A stretch of DNA of 64,000 nucleotides from an uncultured Rhodoferax sp. (GTDB lineage: Bacteria; Pseudomonadota; Gammaproteobacteria; Burkholderiales; Burkholderiaceae_C), in the NCBI RefSeq assembly GCF_946221635.1, contig NZ_CAMIHB010000002.1, forward strand, positions 166,796 through 230,795. Reading direction: 5' to 3'. A program made the translations under genes and the position numbers. Position 1 is the stretch's first letter; each line of letters starts with the position of its first letter. The notes beneath the pieces were generated by a model. That model was given only the letters and a program-made list of their open reading frames with translations. It had not been told where the DNA came from and did no database searches. Below, piece after piece: positions 22,863 to 31,277 of this stretch.

Positions 22863-23935
22863 TTGAGTCTGTCCGATTTTTGGAACGATTTCTGGCGCTT
22901 GAACATGCCCTTGCGGTAGAAGGGGAACATCTGCAGGTAGGTGCGCACCTTGAGCCAGCGGCCGTACAGGCCCAGCGGCTCGAACAGCACAAACGCGATC
23001 AGCATGGCGCCGTAGATCACGCTCTTGAGCCCCGGCGCCTGGCCGACGATCTCGGGAAGGAACTCCTTGATGGCCGAGATGCCCTGCGGCAGCATGATGA
23101 GGAAGATGGCACCCAGGAACACGCCATGGATGGAGCCCAGGCCGCCGATGACAATCATGAGCAGCAGGTCGATGGACTGCAGCAGATTGAACTGGTCGGG
23201 TGAGATGAAGCGCAGGTTGTGCGCATACAGTGCGCCGGCCACGCCGGCCAGTGCGGCCGAGATGGCGAACGACAGGGTCTTGTAGTAGGCCAGGTGGATG
23301 CCCATGCTCTGCGCCGAGATCTCCGAGTCGCGGATGGCCACAAAGGCCCGCCCGGTGGGCGCCCGCAGCAGGTTGAGGATGCCCAGGGTGGCAGCGATGG
23401 TGAGCAGCAGGCAGACGAAGTAGAAGCCGGTGCCGCTGCCCAGGTCGTAGCCCAGCAGCTGGACGGCCCCCACGGACTTGCCCGCGTTGCCGCCGGTGAC
23501 CGATTCCCAGCGCGCAAACACCTCTTCGATGATGAAGCCGAAGGACAGCGTGGCCATGCCGAGGTAAATGCCCTTGAGCCGCAGCGCGGGCAGGCCCACC
23601 ACGACACCGATCAGCGCCGACAGAAAACCCGAGACCGCCAGGGACAGGACGAATGGCAGACCTGCCGCAGTGAGGTAGGCCTGGGTATAGGCGCCCACGC
23701 CCAGGAAGGCGGCGTGCCCCAGTGAGAACTGGCCGGTAAAACCCGCCAGCAGCATGAGGCCCAGGCCGGCAATGGCGTAGATCAGCACAAGGATGAGCTG
23801 CGCCAGGCTGTACTCGGTCAGCAGCCAGGGCGCAGCCGCCAGGAACAGCAGCAGCGCGCTGTACCAGAACACGTGGCCCCCATGCTTGGCCAGGCGGATG
23901 TCCTGCGCGTAGTCCGTCTTGAAGATGAATCTCAT
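22859..23935 (-). CDS. livM: ABC transporter permease LivM
   Basis: Inner-membrane permease of the branched-chain-type importer. The 358-residue protein has about ten hydrophobic segments and the family motifs AGFTGQFSLGHAAFLGVGAY, RLKGIYLGMATLSFG and GLGSIHGVFLGAIF. A basic N-terminus (MRFIFKTDYAQDIRLAKHGG) precedes the first membrane helix. It overlaps livH by 4 bases and livG by 4 bases, so the four genes are tightly coupled. Confidence 0.93.
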   Translation of the reverse strand: MRFIFKTDYAQDIRLAKHGGHVFWYSALLLFLAAAPWLLTEYSLAQLILVLIYAIAGLGLMLLAGFTGQFSLGHAAFLGVGAYTQAYLTAAGLPFVLSLAVSGFLSALIGVVVGLPALRLKGIYLGMATLSFGFIIEEVFARWESVTGGNAGKSVGAVQLLGYDLGSGTGFYFVCLLLTIAATLGILNLLRAPTGRAFVAIRDSEISAQSMGIHLAYYKTLSFAISAALAGVAGALYAHNLRFISPDQFNLLQSIDLLLMIVIGGLGSIHGVFLGAIFLIMLPQGISAIKEFLPEIVGQAPGLKSVIYGAMLIAFVLFEPLGLYGRWLKVRTYLQMFPFYRKGMFKRQKSFQKSDRLK

Positions 23936-24828
23936 ACTTTCTTCCGCAGCTTTTCGCCGAACAGGCCGTTGGGCTTGACCATCAGCATCACCAGCACCAC
24001 CACATAGGCGGCGGTGTCCTTGAAGCCGTCGGGCAGGTAGAAGCCGGAGAAGGACTCGACCAGGCCGATCACCAGCCCGCCGACGATGGCGCCCGGCAGG
24101 CTGCCAAAGCCGCCGACCACCGCGGCCGGAAAGGCCTTGAGTCCGATCATTCCCATGTTGGCGTGCACAAAGGTGATGGGGGCGAGCAGGATGCCGGCGA
24201 TCGCCGCCACGGCGGCGGCCAGGCCCCAGGCCAGGCCGTTGAGGCGCTGCACCGGAATGCCCATGTAGTAGGCCGCCAACTGGTTCTGCGACGCCGCCTG
24301 CATGGCGATACCCAGCTTGCTGTAACGGAACAGCGCGAACAGCAGGGCGCAGAGGATGCCGGTGGCGCCGATGATGGCCAGGTGCTCCACGTTGAGCACC
24401 AGCGCCCCCACGCCCATCTCGTTGCCTCCGAACTTGAGGATCTCGTCTTTGTAGGGCACGGGCAGGGCGTTGGTATCGGTGCCCATGCCGGGCACCATGG
24501 TGATGAGGCCGCGCGCCACGTAGCCGATGCCGATGGTCAGCATGACGATGGAGAAGGCGGGCTGGCCCAGCACCGGTCGGATCACGATGCGTTCGAGCAG
24601 GATGCCGAAGACCACCATGGCCACGATGGCGCAGGGCACGGCGACCCAGTAGGGAAAGCCCAGCAGCGTCATGCCGGCCAAGCCGCCAAAGGCGCCCAGC
24701 ATCATGAGCTCACCCTGGGCAAAGCTGACGGTCTCGGTCGCCTTGTAGATGAGCACGAAGCCCAGTGCGATCAGCCCGTAGATGCACCCCTGTGCCACGC
24801 CGCTGACCAGCAATTGAAGGAACTGCAC
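23932..24828 (-). CDS. livH: ABC transporter permease LivH
   Basis: Inner-membrane permease partner of LivM, 298 residues and about eight membrane helices. Typical motifs are GCIYGLIALGFVLIYKATE, FAQGELMMLGAF and the C-terminal GGFGSLPGAIVGGLVIG. It starts with GTG at 24828 behind a strong SD (AAGGAGG at 24832-24838 on the minus strand). It is the first gene of the livHMGF-synthetase-binding-protein operon; the gap upstream holds a TATAAC box on the minus strand that could serve as -10, without a convincing -35. Confidence 0.93.
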   Translation of the reverse strand: MQFLQLLVSGVAQGCIYGLIALGFVLIYKATETVSFAQGELMMLGAFGGLAGMTLLGFPYWVAVPCAIVAMVVFGILLERIVIRPVLGQPAFSIVMLTIGIGYVARGLITMVPGMGTDTNALPVPYKDEILKFGGNEMGVGALVLNVEHLAIIGATGILCALLFALFRYSKLGIAMQAASQNQLAAYYMGIPVQRLNGLAWGLAAAVAAIAGILLAPITFVHANMGMIGLKAFPAAVVGGFGSLPGAIVGGLVIGLVESFSGFYLPDGFKDTAAYVVVLVMLMVKPNGLFGEKLRKKV

Positions 24829-24957
24829 CTTGCCTCCTTGTGTTGTGCAGTTCGGTTATAGCGGGAGCCCCCTGAATCACCGATAGGGTTCTCACTGATC
24901 TCGTTCACCCTAGGCGCAGGGGGTATTTCAGTGCTTGGTGAAGGGTCTTTGTGTTTT

Positions 24958-25015
24958 GAATGAAATGGGCTGCAGACCTCGTGGATGTTGCGCTTATAGC
25001 TATATAAAAGATAGC
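24958..25015 (-). repeat. Dispersed repeat family A, copy 10 (intergenic)
   Basis: On the minus strand: GCTATCTTTTATATAGC, TATAAGCGCAACATCCACGA, GGTCTGCAGCCCATTTCA. It begins one base after the stop codon of the YciA-like gene. The remainder of the gap to livH holds only the liv promoter region. Confidence 0.8.
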
Positions 25016-25016
25016 G

Positions 25017-25433
25017 TTACAAGGTGCGTACGGGTATCTCGCGGGGCTGTCCCTGCTCGTCGATGGCGACATAGGTCAGTGACGCCTCGGTGACTTTGAT
25101 GTACTGCCCCTGGCTGCGAAAACGCTCGGCATAGACCTCCACCTTGACGGTGATGGAGGTGCGCCCGATGCGGCTGACCTTGCTCACGAAACTGAGGATG
25201 TCGCCCACGCGAACGGGCTGCTTGAATACGAACTCGTTGACCGCCACGGTGGCCATGCGGCCCTGGGTGTAGCGCGCGGGCAGCACGGAGCCGGCCAGGT
25301 CCACCTGGGCCATGACCCAGCCGCCGAAGATATCGCCGTTGGCATTGCAGTCGCCGGGCATGGGGATGACCTTGAGCACCAGCTCCTGGTCTTGGGGCAA
25401 TTGGACGAGGGGCGGGCTTGAATTGGTAGACAT
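25017..25433 (-). CDS. YciA-like acyl-CoA thioesterase
   Basis: A 138-residue single-hotdog thioesterase. MPGDCNANGDIFGGWVMAQV is the YciA-type active-site helix (the Asp after the Asn-Gly step is the catalytic acid), and VAVNEFVFKQPVRVGD and RTSITVKVEVYAE follow as in E. coli YciA, a broad acyl-CoA hydrolase. I chose ATG 25433; GTG 25439 would add two residues. It is divergent from an ABC exporter gene only 41 bases away. Both starts are flanked by mirror-image sequence. Confidence 0.9.
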   Translation of the reverse strand: MSTNSSPPLVQLPQDQELVLKVIPMPGDCNANGDIFGGWVMAQVDLAGSVLPARYTQGRMATVAVNEFVFKQPVRVGDILSFVSKVSRIGRTSITVKVEVYAERFRSQGQYIKVTEASLTYVAIDEQGQPREIPVRTL

Positions 25434-25473
25434 GGGCACAATCCTGACGAAATAACTAGCTCCGATTGTCCCC
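25434..25473. promoter_or_regulatory. Mirror-symmetric divergent start region
   Basis: Arms GGGCACAATC (25434-25443) and GATTGTCCCC (25464-25473) are inverted copies and each directly abuts a start codon (CAT on minus, ATG one base after on plus). Only 20 bases lie between. No SD is seen for either gene. Possible roles are paired -10 elements for leaderless messages or a regulator site; neither is proven. Confidence 0.4.
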
Positions 25474-25474
25474 C

Positions 25475-27310
25475 ATGCGTTCCTCCGCCCTCCCTGCCGC
25501 CGCCGCGCCCGCCGCTGCGAACGATGGCACCCCGCGTTCCGACTGGGACACCCTGCGCCGCCTGTTTCCCTATCTCTGGACCTACAAATGGCGGGTGCTG
25601 GCTGCGCTGGCCTTCATGGTGGGGGCCAAGGTGGCCAATGTGGGCGTGCCGGTACTGCTCAAGAATCTGGTGGACGCCATGACGCTCAAGCCTGGCGACC
25701 CGACCGCCCTGCTGGTGGTGCCGGCGGCCCTGCTGGTGGGCTACGGCGCGTTGCGCCTGTCGACCTCGCTGTTCACCGAGCTGCGTGAGCTCGTCTTCGC
25801 CAAGGCCACGGAAGGGGCATCGCGCTCCATCAGCCTGCAGGTGTTCCGCCACCTGCATGCGCTGAGCCTGCGCTTCCACCTGGAACGCCAGACCGGGGGC
25901 ATGACGCGCGACATCGAACGCGGCACGCGCGGCGTGCACTCGCTCATCAGCTACTCCCTCTACAGCATCATCCCCACGCTGATCGAGGTGGTGATGGTGC
26001 TCACGCTGCTGGCGGTCAAGTTCGATGTCTGGTTTGCCTGGATCACCGGCGCGGCGCTGGTGTTCTACATCGTCTTCACGATCACGGTGACGGAGTGGCG
26101 CACCCAATTCCGCAAGAAGATGAATGAGCTCGACAGCACGGCCCACAGCCGTGCCATCGACTCCCTGCTGAACTACGAAACCGTCAAGTACTTCAACAAC
26201 GAAGCCTTCGAGGCCACGCGCTACGACGAAAACCTGGAGCGCTACCGCCGCGCTGCCATCAAGAGCCAGACCACGCTGTCCCTGCTGAATACCGGGCAGC
26301 AGCTCATCATTGCCACCGCGCTCGTCACCATGCTGTGGCGCGCCACCCAGGGCGTGGTGGACGGGCGCATGACGCTGGGCGACCTGGTCATGGTCAATGC
26401 CTTCATGATCCAGCTCTATATCCCCCTCAATTTCCTGGGGGTGATCTACCGGGAGATCAAGCAAAGCCTCACCGACCTGGAAAAGATGTTTGGCCTGCTG
26501 GAGCGCGAGCGGGAGATTGCGGACGCCCCCGGTGCCGCCGACCTGCAGCTGGCCCCCGGCGGTGCCGATGCCGCGGTGCGCTTCGAGAACGTCACCTTCG
26601 CCTACGACCCTTCTGCGCAGCCCGCCCGCACCATCCTGCACGGCATCAGCTTCGAGATTCCGGCCGGCAAGACCGTGGCCGTGGTCGGCCCCAGTGGTTC
26701 GGGCAAGTCCACGCTGGCGCGCCTGCTGTTCCGCTTCTACGATGTGCAGCAGGGTCGCATCACCATCGCCGGGCAGGACATCCGCCAGGTCACCCAGTCC
26801 AGTGTGCGCCAGGCCATCGGCATCGTGCCGCAGGACACGGTGCTGTTCAACGACACCGTGGAATACAACATCGCCTATGGCCGCCCCGGTGCCTCCCATG
26901 CCGAGGTCGAGGCTGCGGCCCGCGCCGCCCATATCCACGGCTTCATCAGCGCCACCCCCAAGGGCTACCAGACCATGGTGGGCGAACGCGGCCTCAAGCT
27001 CAGTGGCGGTGAGAAGCAGCGCGTGGCGATTGCGCGCACCCTGCTCAAGAACCCGCCCGTCATGATCTTTGATGAGGCCACCAGCGCCCTGGACAGTGCC
27101 AACGAGCGCGCCATCCAGGCCGAGCTGCAGGGTGTGGCGCAGAACAAGACCACCCTGGTCATCGCCCACCGCCTCTCCACCGTGGTGGATGCGCACGAAA
27201 TCCTGGTGATGGACGCCGGCCACCTCATCGAGCGCGGTACCCATGCCCAGCTCCTGGCGGCCAACGGCCGCTACGCCGCCATGTGGGCCCTGCAGCAAAG
27301 CAGCGAGTAA
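25475..27310 (+). CDS. ATM1-type ABC exporter (heavy-metal/glutathione-conjugate family)
   Basis: Half-size ABC exporter, 611 residues: N-terminal six-helix membrane domain (about 40-330) and ATPase domain (about 370-600). The membrane domain has the ATM1 signature LNYETVKYFNNEAFE. The ATPase has Walker A GPSGSGKSTLARL, signature LSGGEKQRVAIART, Walker B VMIFDEATSALDS and the switch IAHRLSTVVDAHEI. ATM1/AtmA proteins move glutathione-linked or Fe-S-related compounds and confer metal tolerance in some bacteria; the substrate here is inferred only. I chose ATG 25475; an upstream TTG is unlikely. Confidence 0.92.
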   Translation: MRSSALPAAAAPAAANDGTPRSDWDTLRRLFPYLWTYKWRVLAALAFMVGAKVANVGVPVLLKNLVDAMTLKPGDPTALLVVPAALLVGYGALRLSTSLFTELRELVFAKATEGASRSISLQVFRHLHALSLRFHLERQTGGMTRDIERGTRGVHSLISYSLYSIIPTLIEVVMVLTLLAVKFDVWFAWITGAALVFYIVFTITVTEWRTQFRKKMNELDSTAHSRAIDSLLNYETVKYFNNEAFEATRYDENLERYRRAAIKSQTTLSLLNTGQQLIIATALVTMLWRATQGVVDGRMTLGDLVMVNAFMIQLYIPLNFLGVIYREIKQSLTDLEKMFGLLEREREIADAPGAADLQLAPGGADAAVRFENVTFAYDPSAQPARTILHGISFEIPAGKTVAVVGPSGSGKSTLARLLFRFYDVQQGRITIAGQDIRQVTQSSVRQAIGIVPQDTVLFNDTVEYNIAYGRPGASHAEVEAAARAAHIHGFISATPKGYQTMVGERGLKLSGGEKQRVAIARTLLKNPPVMIFDEATSALDSANERAIQAELQGVAQNKTTLVIAHRLSTVVDAHEILVMDAGHLIERGTHAQLLAANGRYAAMWALQQSSE

Positions 27311-27315
27311 TACAG

Positions 27316-27372
27316 ATAAAAGTAGGGTCTGGCCCGCATCAATATTGCGCAGGCAGCTATTGATTTGGTAGC
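27316..27372 (-). repeat. Dispersed repeat family A, copy 4 (intergenic)
   Basis: On the minus strand: GCTACCAAATCAATAGC, TGCCTGCGCAATATTGA, GCGGGCCAGACCC. It lies just after the exporter stop. The remainder of the gap (27373-27471) is a pyrimidine-rich leader with no clear SD before the next ATG. Confidence 0.85.
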
Positions 27373-27471
27373 GGGCCCGCTGCCGGTAAGGTCTTGCGGC
27401 ACCCACGTACACTGCGGGCCGCAGCCCGCGGGGTTGCTTTCTCCTGTTTCCTGTCTTTTTCTCGTCTTCCC

Positions 27472-28086
27472 ATGGATCTTCTTTTCTTCGCTGCGCTGGT
27501 GCTGGGCGTGCTGGTGCTCAAGACGCGCGAGCAGCGCGCCCGCATCGCCCTGCTGGGCCGGCATCTGTCCCGCTACGACATCGAGCAGCTCATGGAGGGC
27601 TTGACGGAAGGCTACCTGCGTGCGCTGGGTGAAGCCGATGCCGAGCGCCAGGCCCAGGTCTGGAGTTTTCTGGCCGTGCAGGAGGAAAAGCTGCGCCAGC
27701 AGTTCCAGGCCTTTGCGCGCGATGTGGCGCAGGAGGATGCGGCGGTCACCCGCGTGAGCACCTTGCCGGTGGCGCTGCCGCTGGCCACCACGCTGCTGCC
27801 CGTTGCCAGCTTCGACCTGCGTGCGGCACTGGCCCTGCACGCCCGCGCGATCGCGCAGGCGGTGGACCCCACAGGCCGGCGCAGCCAGAAAGACCGGGCC
27901 TACACCCTGTCGGCCGAACTCTTTCTCATGCAGCACACCTGTCACTGGTTCTGCCGCTCCAAGGCCGTGGCCTCGGCTCGCCTGCTGGCGCGGCACCGCT
28001 CCTCCTATGCCCAGGTCCTGGCCGCCGTGGCGCCGGAAACGCGTGATGCCTATGCGGCATTGACCGGCGTGCGGGCCCTGGCCTGA
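27472..28086 (+). CDS. Hypothetical protein with N-terminal hydrophobic segment
   Basis: A 204-residue protein I cannot assign to a named family. It begins with a hydrophobic stretch (LLFFAALVLGVLVLK) that could be a membrane anchor, followed by a largely alpha-helical, Ala/Arg-rich body. CHWFCRS near residue 160 is the only Cys-rich spot. Codon use matches neighbours, so it is likely a real chromosomal gene. It lies between the exporter and a LysR gene on the same strand, with gaps of 161 and 71 bases, and no functional clue comes from context. Confidence 0.6.
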   Translation: MDLLFFAALVLGVLVLKTREQRARIALLGRHLSRYDIEQLMEGLTEGYLRALGEADAERQAQVWSFLAVQEEKLRQQFQAFARDVAQEDAAVTRVSTLPVALPLATTLLPVASFDLRAALALHARAIAQAVDPTGRRSQKDRAYTLSAELFLMQHTCHWFCRSKAVASARLLARHRSSYAQVLAAVAPETRDAYAALTGVRALA

Positions 28087-28157
28087 GGACTGGCCGGCAC
28101 GCGTCCGGCGGGCCGCACGCCGGCACAACTCATGCATTCCGCGCATAATATTGGGCC

Positions 28158-29132
28158 ATGGAAACCAAATGGCTTGAAGACTTCGTCTCCCTGGCGGAAA
28201 CCCGCAGTTTCAGTCGTTCCGCGCAATTGCGCCATGTGACCCAGCCCGCCTTTTCCCGGCGTATCCAGTCGCTGGAGGCCTGGGCCGGTACCGATCTGGT
28301 CGACCGCAGCAGCTACCCCACACGCCTCACGCCGGCTGGTGAAACCCTGTACGACCAGTCCCTGGAAGTCCTGCAATCCTTGCAAAGCACGCGCGCCATG
28401 CTGCGTGGGCATACCACCACCGCGCAGGACGTGGTGGAGTTCGCCGTGCCGCATACGCTGGCCTTCACGTTTTTCCCCGCGTGGGTGTCAGGCCTGCGGG
28501 ACAAGTTTGGCCCCCTCAAGAGCCGCCTGATTGCGCTCAATGTGCACGATGCGGTGATGCGCCTGGTTGAAGGCAGCTGCGATCTGCTGATTGCCTACCA
28601 CCACCCCTCCCAGCCTTACCAACTCGACGCTGACCGCTATGAAATGGTGAGCTTGGGTGAAGAGGTGGTGGCGCCCTATGTGAAGCCGGATGCCGATGGG
28701 CAACCCCTGTTCACCCTGCCGGGCAAGTCCGGCCAGCCCTTGCCCTACCTGGGCTATGCCCCTGGTGCGTATCTGGGCCAGATGGTGGAGCTGATCCTCA
28801 AGCAGTCGGATGTGGCCATCCACTTCGACCGCGTCTACGAAACCGATATGGCCGAAGGCCTCAAGGCCATGGCGCTGGAAGGGCATGGGGTTGCCTTCCT
28901 GCCCTACAGTGCGGTAAAAAAGGATTTGCGCGCCAAGAAGCTGGTCAGCGCACTGCCTCCCAAGATGCAGGATCTGCAGATCACCATGGAGGTTCGTGCC
29001 TACCGCGAGCGCCTGTCCGGCAAGGAAGCGGCCCGCGGTTTGTCGGCCGCGCAGCGGGCCCAAAGCCGGCCCGCCAAGGGCGCCGCCCAGGCCCTGTGGG
29101 ACTATCTGCAGGCGCACGGAACATCGGCATGA
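28158..29132 (+). CDS. LysR-family regulator (HypT/YjiE-like)
   Basis: A 324-residue regulator. The N-terminal helix-turn-helix reads METKWLEDFVSLAETRSFSR and VTQPAFSRRIQSLEAW, nearly the standard wording of the HypT/YjiE branch. The ligand domain (about 90-295) follows, with a basic Ala-rich C-terminal tail. It directly precedes two amino-acid-binding protein genes in the same direction and may control them; repeated TTGCATG motifs lie in both downstream gaps. HypT itself senses hypochlorite in E. coli, but that role should not be transferred without evidence. CATAAT sits 8 bases before the ATG, suggesting a leaderless or short-leader message. Confidence 0.85.
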   Translation: METKWLEDFVSLAETRSFSRSAQLRHVTQPAFSRRIQSLEAWAGTDLVDRSSYPTRLTPAGETLYDQSLEVLQSLQSTRAMLRGHTTTAQDVVEFAVPHTLAFTFFPAWVSGLRDKFGPLKSRLIALNVHDAVMRLVEGSCDLLIAYHHPSQPYQLDADRYEMVSLGEEVVAPYVKPDADGQPLFTLPGKSGQPLPYLGYAPGAYLGQMVELILKQSDVAIHFDRVYETDMAEGLKAMALEGHGVAFLPYSAVKKDLRAKKLVSALPPKMQDLQITMEVRAYRERLSGKEAARGLSAAQRAQSRPAKGAAQALWDYLQAHGTSA

Positions 29133-29135
29133 ATC

Positions 29136-29213
29136 TTGCATGTCCTTTTTGCATGCCACGTGAATGAATTGGCATTGGCCTCGATGAATGTCGGGGGCTA
29201 GAGTCACGTGACT
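29136..29213. promoter_or_regulatory. Candidate regulator sites upstream of the first binding-protein gene
   Basis: TTGCATG occurs at 29136-29142 and again at 29149-29155, 13 bases apart. A perfect 12-base palindrome AGTCACGTGACT lies at 29202-29213, 26 bases before the ATG. TTTGCATG recurs at 30158-30165 before the second binding-protein gene. The link to the adjacent LysR regulator is inference. Confidence 0.35.
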
Positions 29214-29239
29214 GTCAAAAAGACGTTGTTGGAGTGGCT

Positions 29240-30136
29240 ATGCGAACAAACGGTGTAGGTCGTGTTGGTGGGGTATTGGCAGGCGTGCTGATCGCCGCTG
29301 CGGCAGTGCAGGCCGGGCCGGTGCTGGATCGGGTGGCGGCCGGCGGCAAGCTGGTGGTGGCCCACCGCGAATCCTCCATTCCTTTTTCGTATCTGGACCA
29401 GGAGAAAAAGCCCGTGGGCTATGCCCTGGACCTGTGTCTGAAGCTGGCCGAGGCCGTGCGCAAGAAGACGGGCGCCAAGAACATGCAGGTGGAGTTTCTC
29501 CAGGTGACGCCCGCGAACCGCATCGCCATGGTGGAGCAGGGCAACGCCGATCTGGAATGCGGTTCCACCACCAACAATGCCGACCGTCGCCAGAAGGTGG
29601 CTTTCACCATTCCCCACTTCATCACCGGGGCCCGCATGCTGGTGCGGGCGGACAGCAAGATCGAGCGCATCGAAGACTTGTATGGCAAGAAGTTGGTGTC
29701 TACCAAAGGCACCACGCCCTTGAAGGCGGCCGAGCAGGCGAACCGCGAGCGTCTGCTGCACATCACCATCATGGAGGCGCCTGACCACGCCAAGGCGGTG
29801 GAAATGGTCGAGTCCGGCGAGGCCGACGCCTTCGTCATGGACGACGTCCTGCTCTACGGACTGGCGGCCAATCGTCCCAAGCCCGAGGCGCTCAAGGTGG
29901 TGGGCAAGTTCCTGACGACGGAGCCGCTGGCCATCATGCTGCCCAAGAATGACCCTGAATTCAAAAAGGTGGTGGACGATGAGATGCGCCGCCTTATCCT
30001 CAGCAAGGAAATCCAGCCCATTTATGACCGCTGGTTTCTGCGGCCCATTCCTCCGAATGACAAGCCGCTGAACTTGCCGGTGAGCTACCTGCTCAGGGAT
30101 TTCTGGAAATACCCCACGGACTTCGTGCCGTTCTGA
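29240..30136 (+). CDS. Amino-acid ABC transporter substrate-binding protein (GltI-like), first of tandem pair
   Basis: A 298-residue periplasmic family-3 binding protein with a signal peptide (GVLAGVLIAAAAVQA). Family features are LVVAHRESSIPFSYLD, the ligand-site ECGSTTNN and GEADAFVMDDVLLYG. The same ECGSTTNN motif occurs in the next gene, but overall sequence is clearly different. I chose ATG 29240, five bases after GGAG. It may give the GltJKL permease a second ligand range, but it could also work with another transporter. It is followed by 149 non-coding bases before the second binding protein. Confidence 0.88.
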   Translation: MRTNGVGRVGGVLAGVLIAAAAVQAGPVLDRVAAGGKLVVAHRESSIPFSYLDQEKKPVGYALDLCLKLAEAVRKKTGAKNMQVEFLQVTPANRIAMVEQGNADLECGSTTNNADRRQKVAFTIPHFITGARMLVRADSKIERIEDLYGKKLVSTKGTTPLKAAEQANRERLLHITIMEAPDHAKAVEMVESGEADAFVMDDVLLYGLAANRPKPEALKVVGKFLTTEPLAIMLPKNDPEFKKVVDDEMRRLILSKEIQPIYDRWFLRPIPPNDKPLNLPVSYLLRDFWKYPTDFVPF

Positions 30137-30285
30137 CAGGAATAAAGTCATTGCGCATTTGCATGGGTTTTAGGGGTTAGTAGGTGGTTCAAACAAGAGG
30201 CGGTGGTCTTACAGTTCACCGCAAAGCTCAACATTGGGACGTCGTTTCGGTTTTTGTTAGTTCGTTTTTTTATTGAAGGAAAAAC

Positions 30286-31185
30286 ATGAAAAAAAGCATT
30301 TTCATCCTGGGTCTGTTATCCGCCAGCATCTTTGCTGCTTCCGCGCAAACCAACGACACCCTGGCCAAGGTCAAGGCTGACGGCGCCATCACCATGGGTG
30401 TGCGTGACTCGTCGGGCTCCCTGTCCTACGCCCTGGGCGACGGCAAGTACGCCGGTTTCCACGTGGAGGTGTGCCAGCGCATCATCGCCAACGTCGAAAA
30501 AGCCGTGGGCAAGAAATTGGAAGTGAAGTACCAATCCGTGACCTCGCAAAACCGTATCCCCCTGGTGCAAAACGGCACCGTGGATATCGAGTGCGGTTCC
30601 ACCACCAACAACGCCACCCGCCAGAAGGACGTGGCATTCGTGCACACCACCTACGTGGAAGAAGTGCGCATCGCCGTGAAGGCCAACTCCGGCATCACAT
30701 CCATTGCCCAGTTGGCGGGTCGCAACGTGGCCACCACCACCGGTACCACGTCCGTGCAAACCCTGCGCAAGCATGAGCGCGCCACCGGCGTGGACTTCAA
30801 GGAAGTCTTCGGCAAGGACCATGCGGACAGCTTCCTGCTGCTCGAATCCGGCCGTGCAGATGCCTTCGTGATGGACGGCCAGATCCTGGCTGGCAACATC
30901 GCCGCGTCCAAGGCCCCCAACGACTACAAGATCGTGGGTGAAGTGCTGTCGGTGGAGCCCATCGCCATCATGATCCGCAAGGACGATCCGGCCTTCAAGA
31001 AGCTGGCTGACGACACCGTCACGGCACTGGCCAAGTCCGGCGAACTCGCCAAGATCTACGACAAGTGGTTCATGCAGCCCATCCCCCCCAAGAACGCTCG
31101 CGTGGGTCTGCCTGCCAGCGAAAGCACCAAGGCTGCTTGGGCCAATCCCAACGACAAGCCTGCTGAAGACTACGCCAAGAAGTAA
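30286..31185 (+). CDS. gltI: Glutamate/aspartate ABC transporter substrate-binding protein GltI
   Basis: A 299-residue periplasmic receptor with signal peptide (FILGLLSASIFAASA) and family-3 fold: ITMGVRDSSGSLSYALGD, FHVEVCQRI, NRIPLVQNGTVDIECGSTTN and SGRADAFVMDGQIL. The C-terminal KWFMQPIPPKNARVGLP is typical of GltI/DEBP. A good SD (GAAGGA) precedes ATG 30286. The upstream gap (30137-30285) is AT-richer than its surroundings, ends in T-runs, and may carry the main promoter. An intrinsic terminator follows, which would make this gene the most abundant transcript of the operon. Confidence 0.92.
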   Translation: MKKSIFILGLLSASIFAASAQTNDTLAKVKADGAITMGVRDSSGSLSYALGDGKYAGFHVEVCQRIIANVEKAVGKKLEVKYQSVTSQNRIPLVQNGTVDIECGSTTNNATRQKDVAFVHTTYVEEVRIAVKANSGITSIAQLAGRNVATTTGTTSVQTLRKHERATGVDFKEVFGKDHADSFLLLESGRADAFVMDGQILAGNIAASKAPNDYKIVGEVLSVEPIAIMIRKDDPAFKKLADDTVTALAKSGELAKIYDKWFMQPIPPKNARVGLPASESTKAAWANPNDKPAEDYAKK

Positions 31186-31210
31186 TCTGCGGTATCAGGT
31201 CTGAGTAACA

Positions 31211-31240
31211 CCCGCTGGCAACTATCCCAGCGGGTTTTTT
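31211..31240 (+). terminator. Intrinsic terminator/attenuator between gltI and gltJ
   Basis: Perfect 8-bp stem CCCGCTGG / CCAGCGGG with an 8-base loop and six T. It separates the binding-protein gene from the permease genes, so it probably limits rather than abolishes read-through. Confidence 0.88.
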
Positions 31241-31277
31241 GTTTGTACGATGGCGCGGTAATTGCTGCGGAGGTGGT

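Noticed and set aside
25184..27412. Minus-strand frame of about 740 codons across the ABC exporter gene.
   Set aside because: It covers a highly conserved exporter in antisense and has no recognisable domain; its C-terminus overlaps the thioesterase in a wrong frame.
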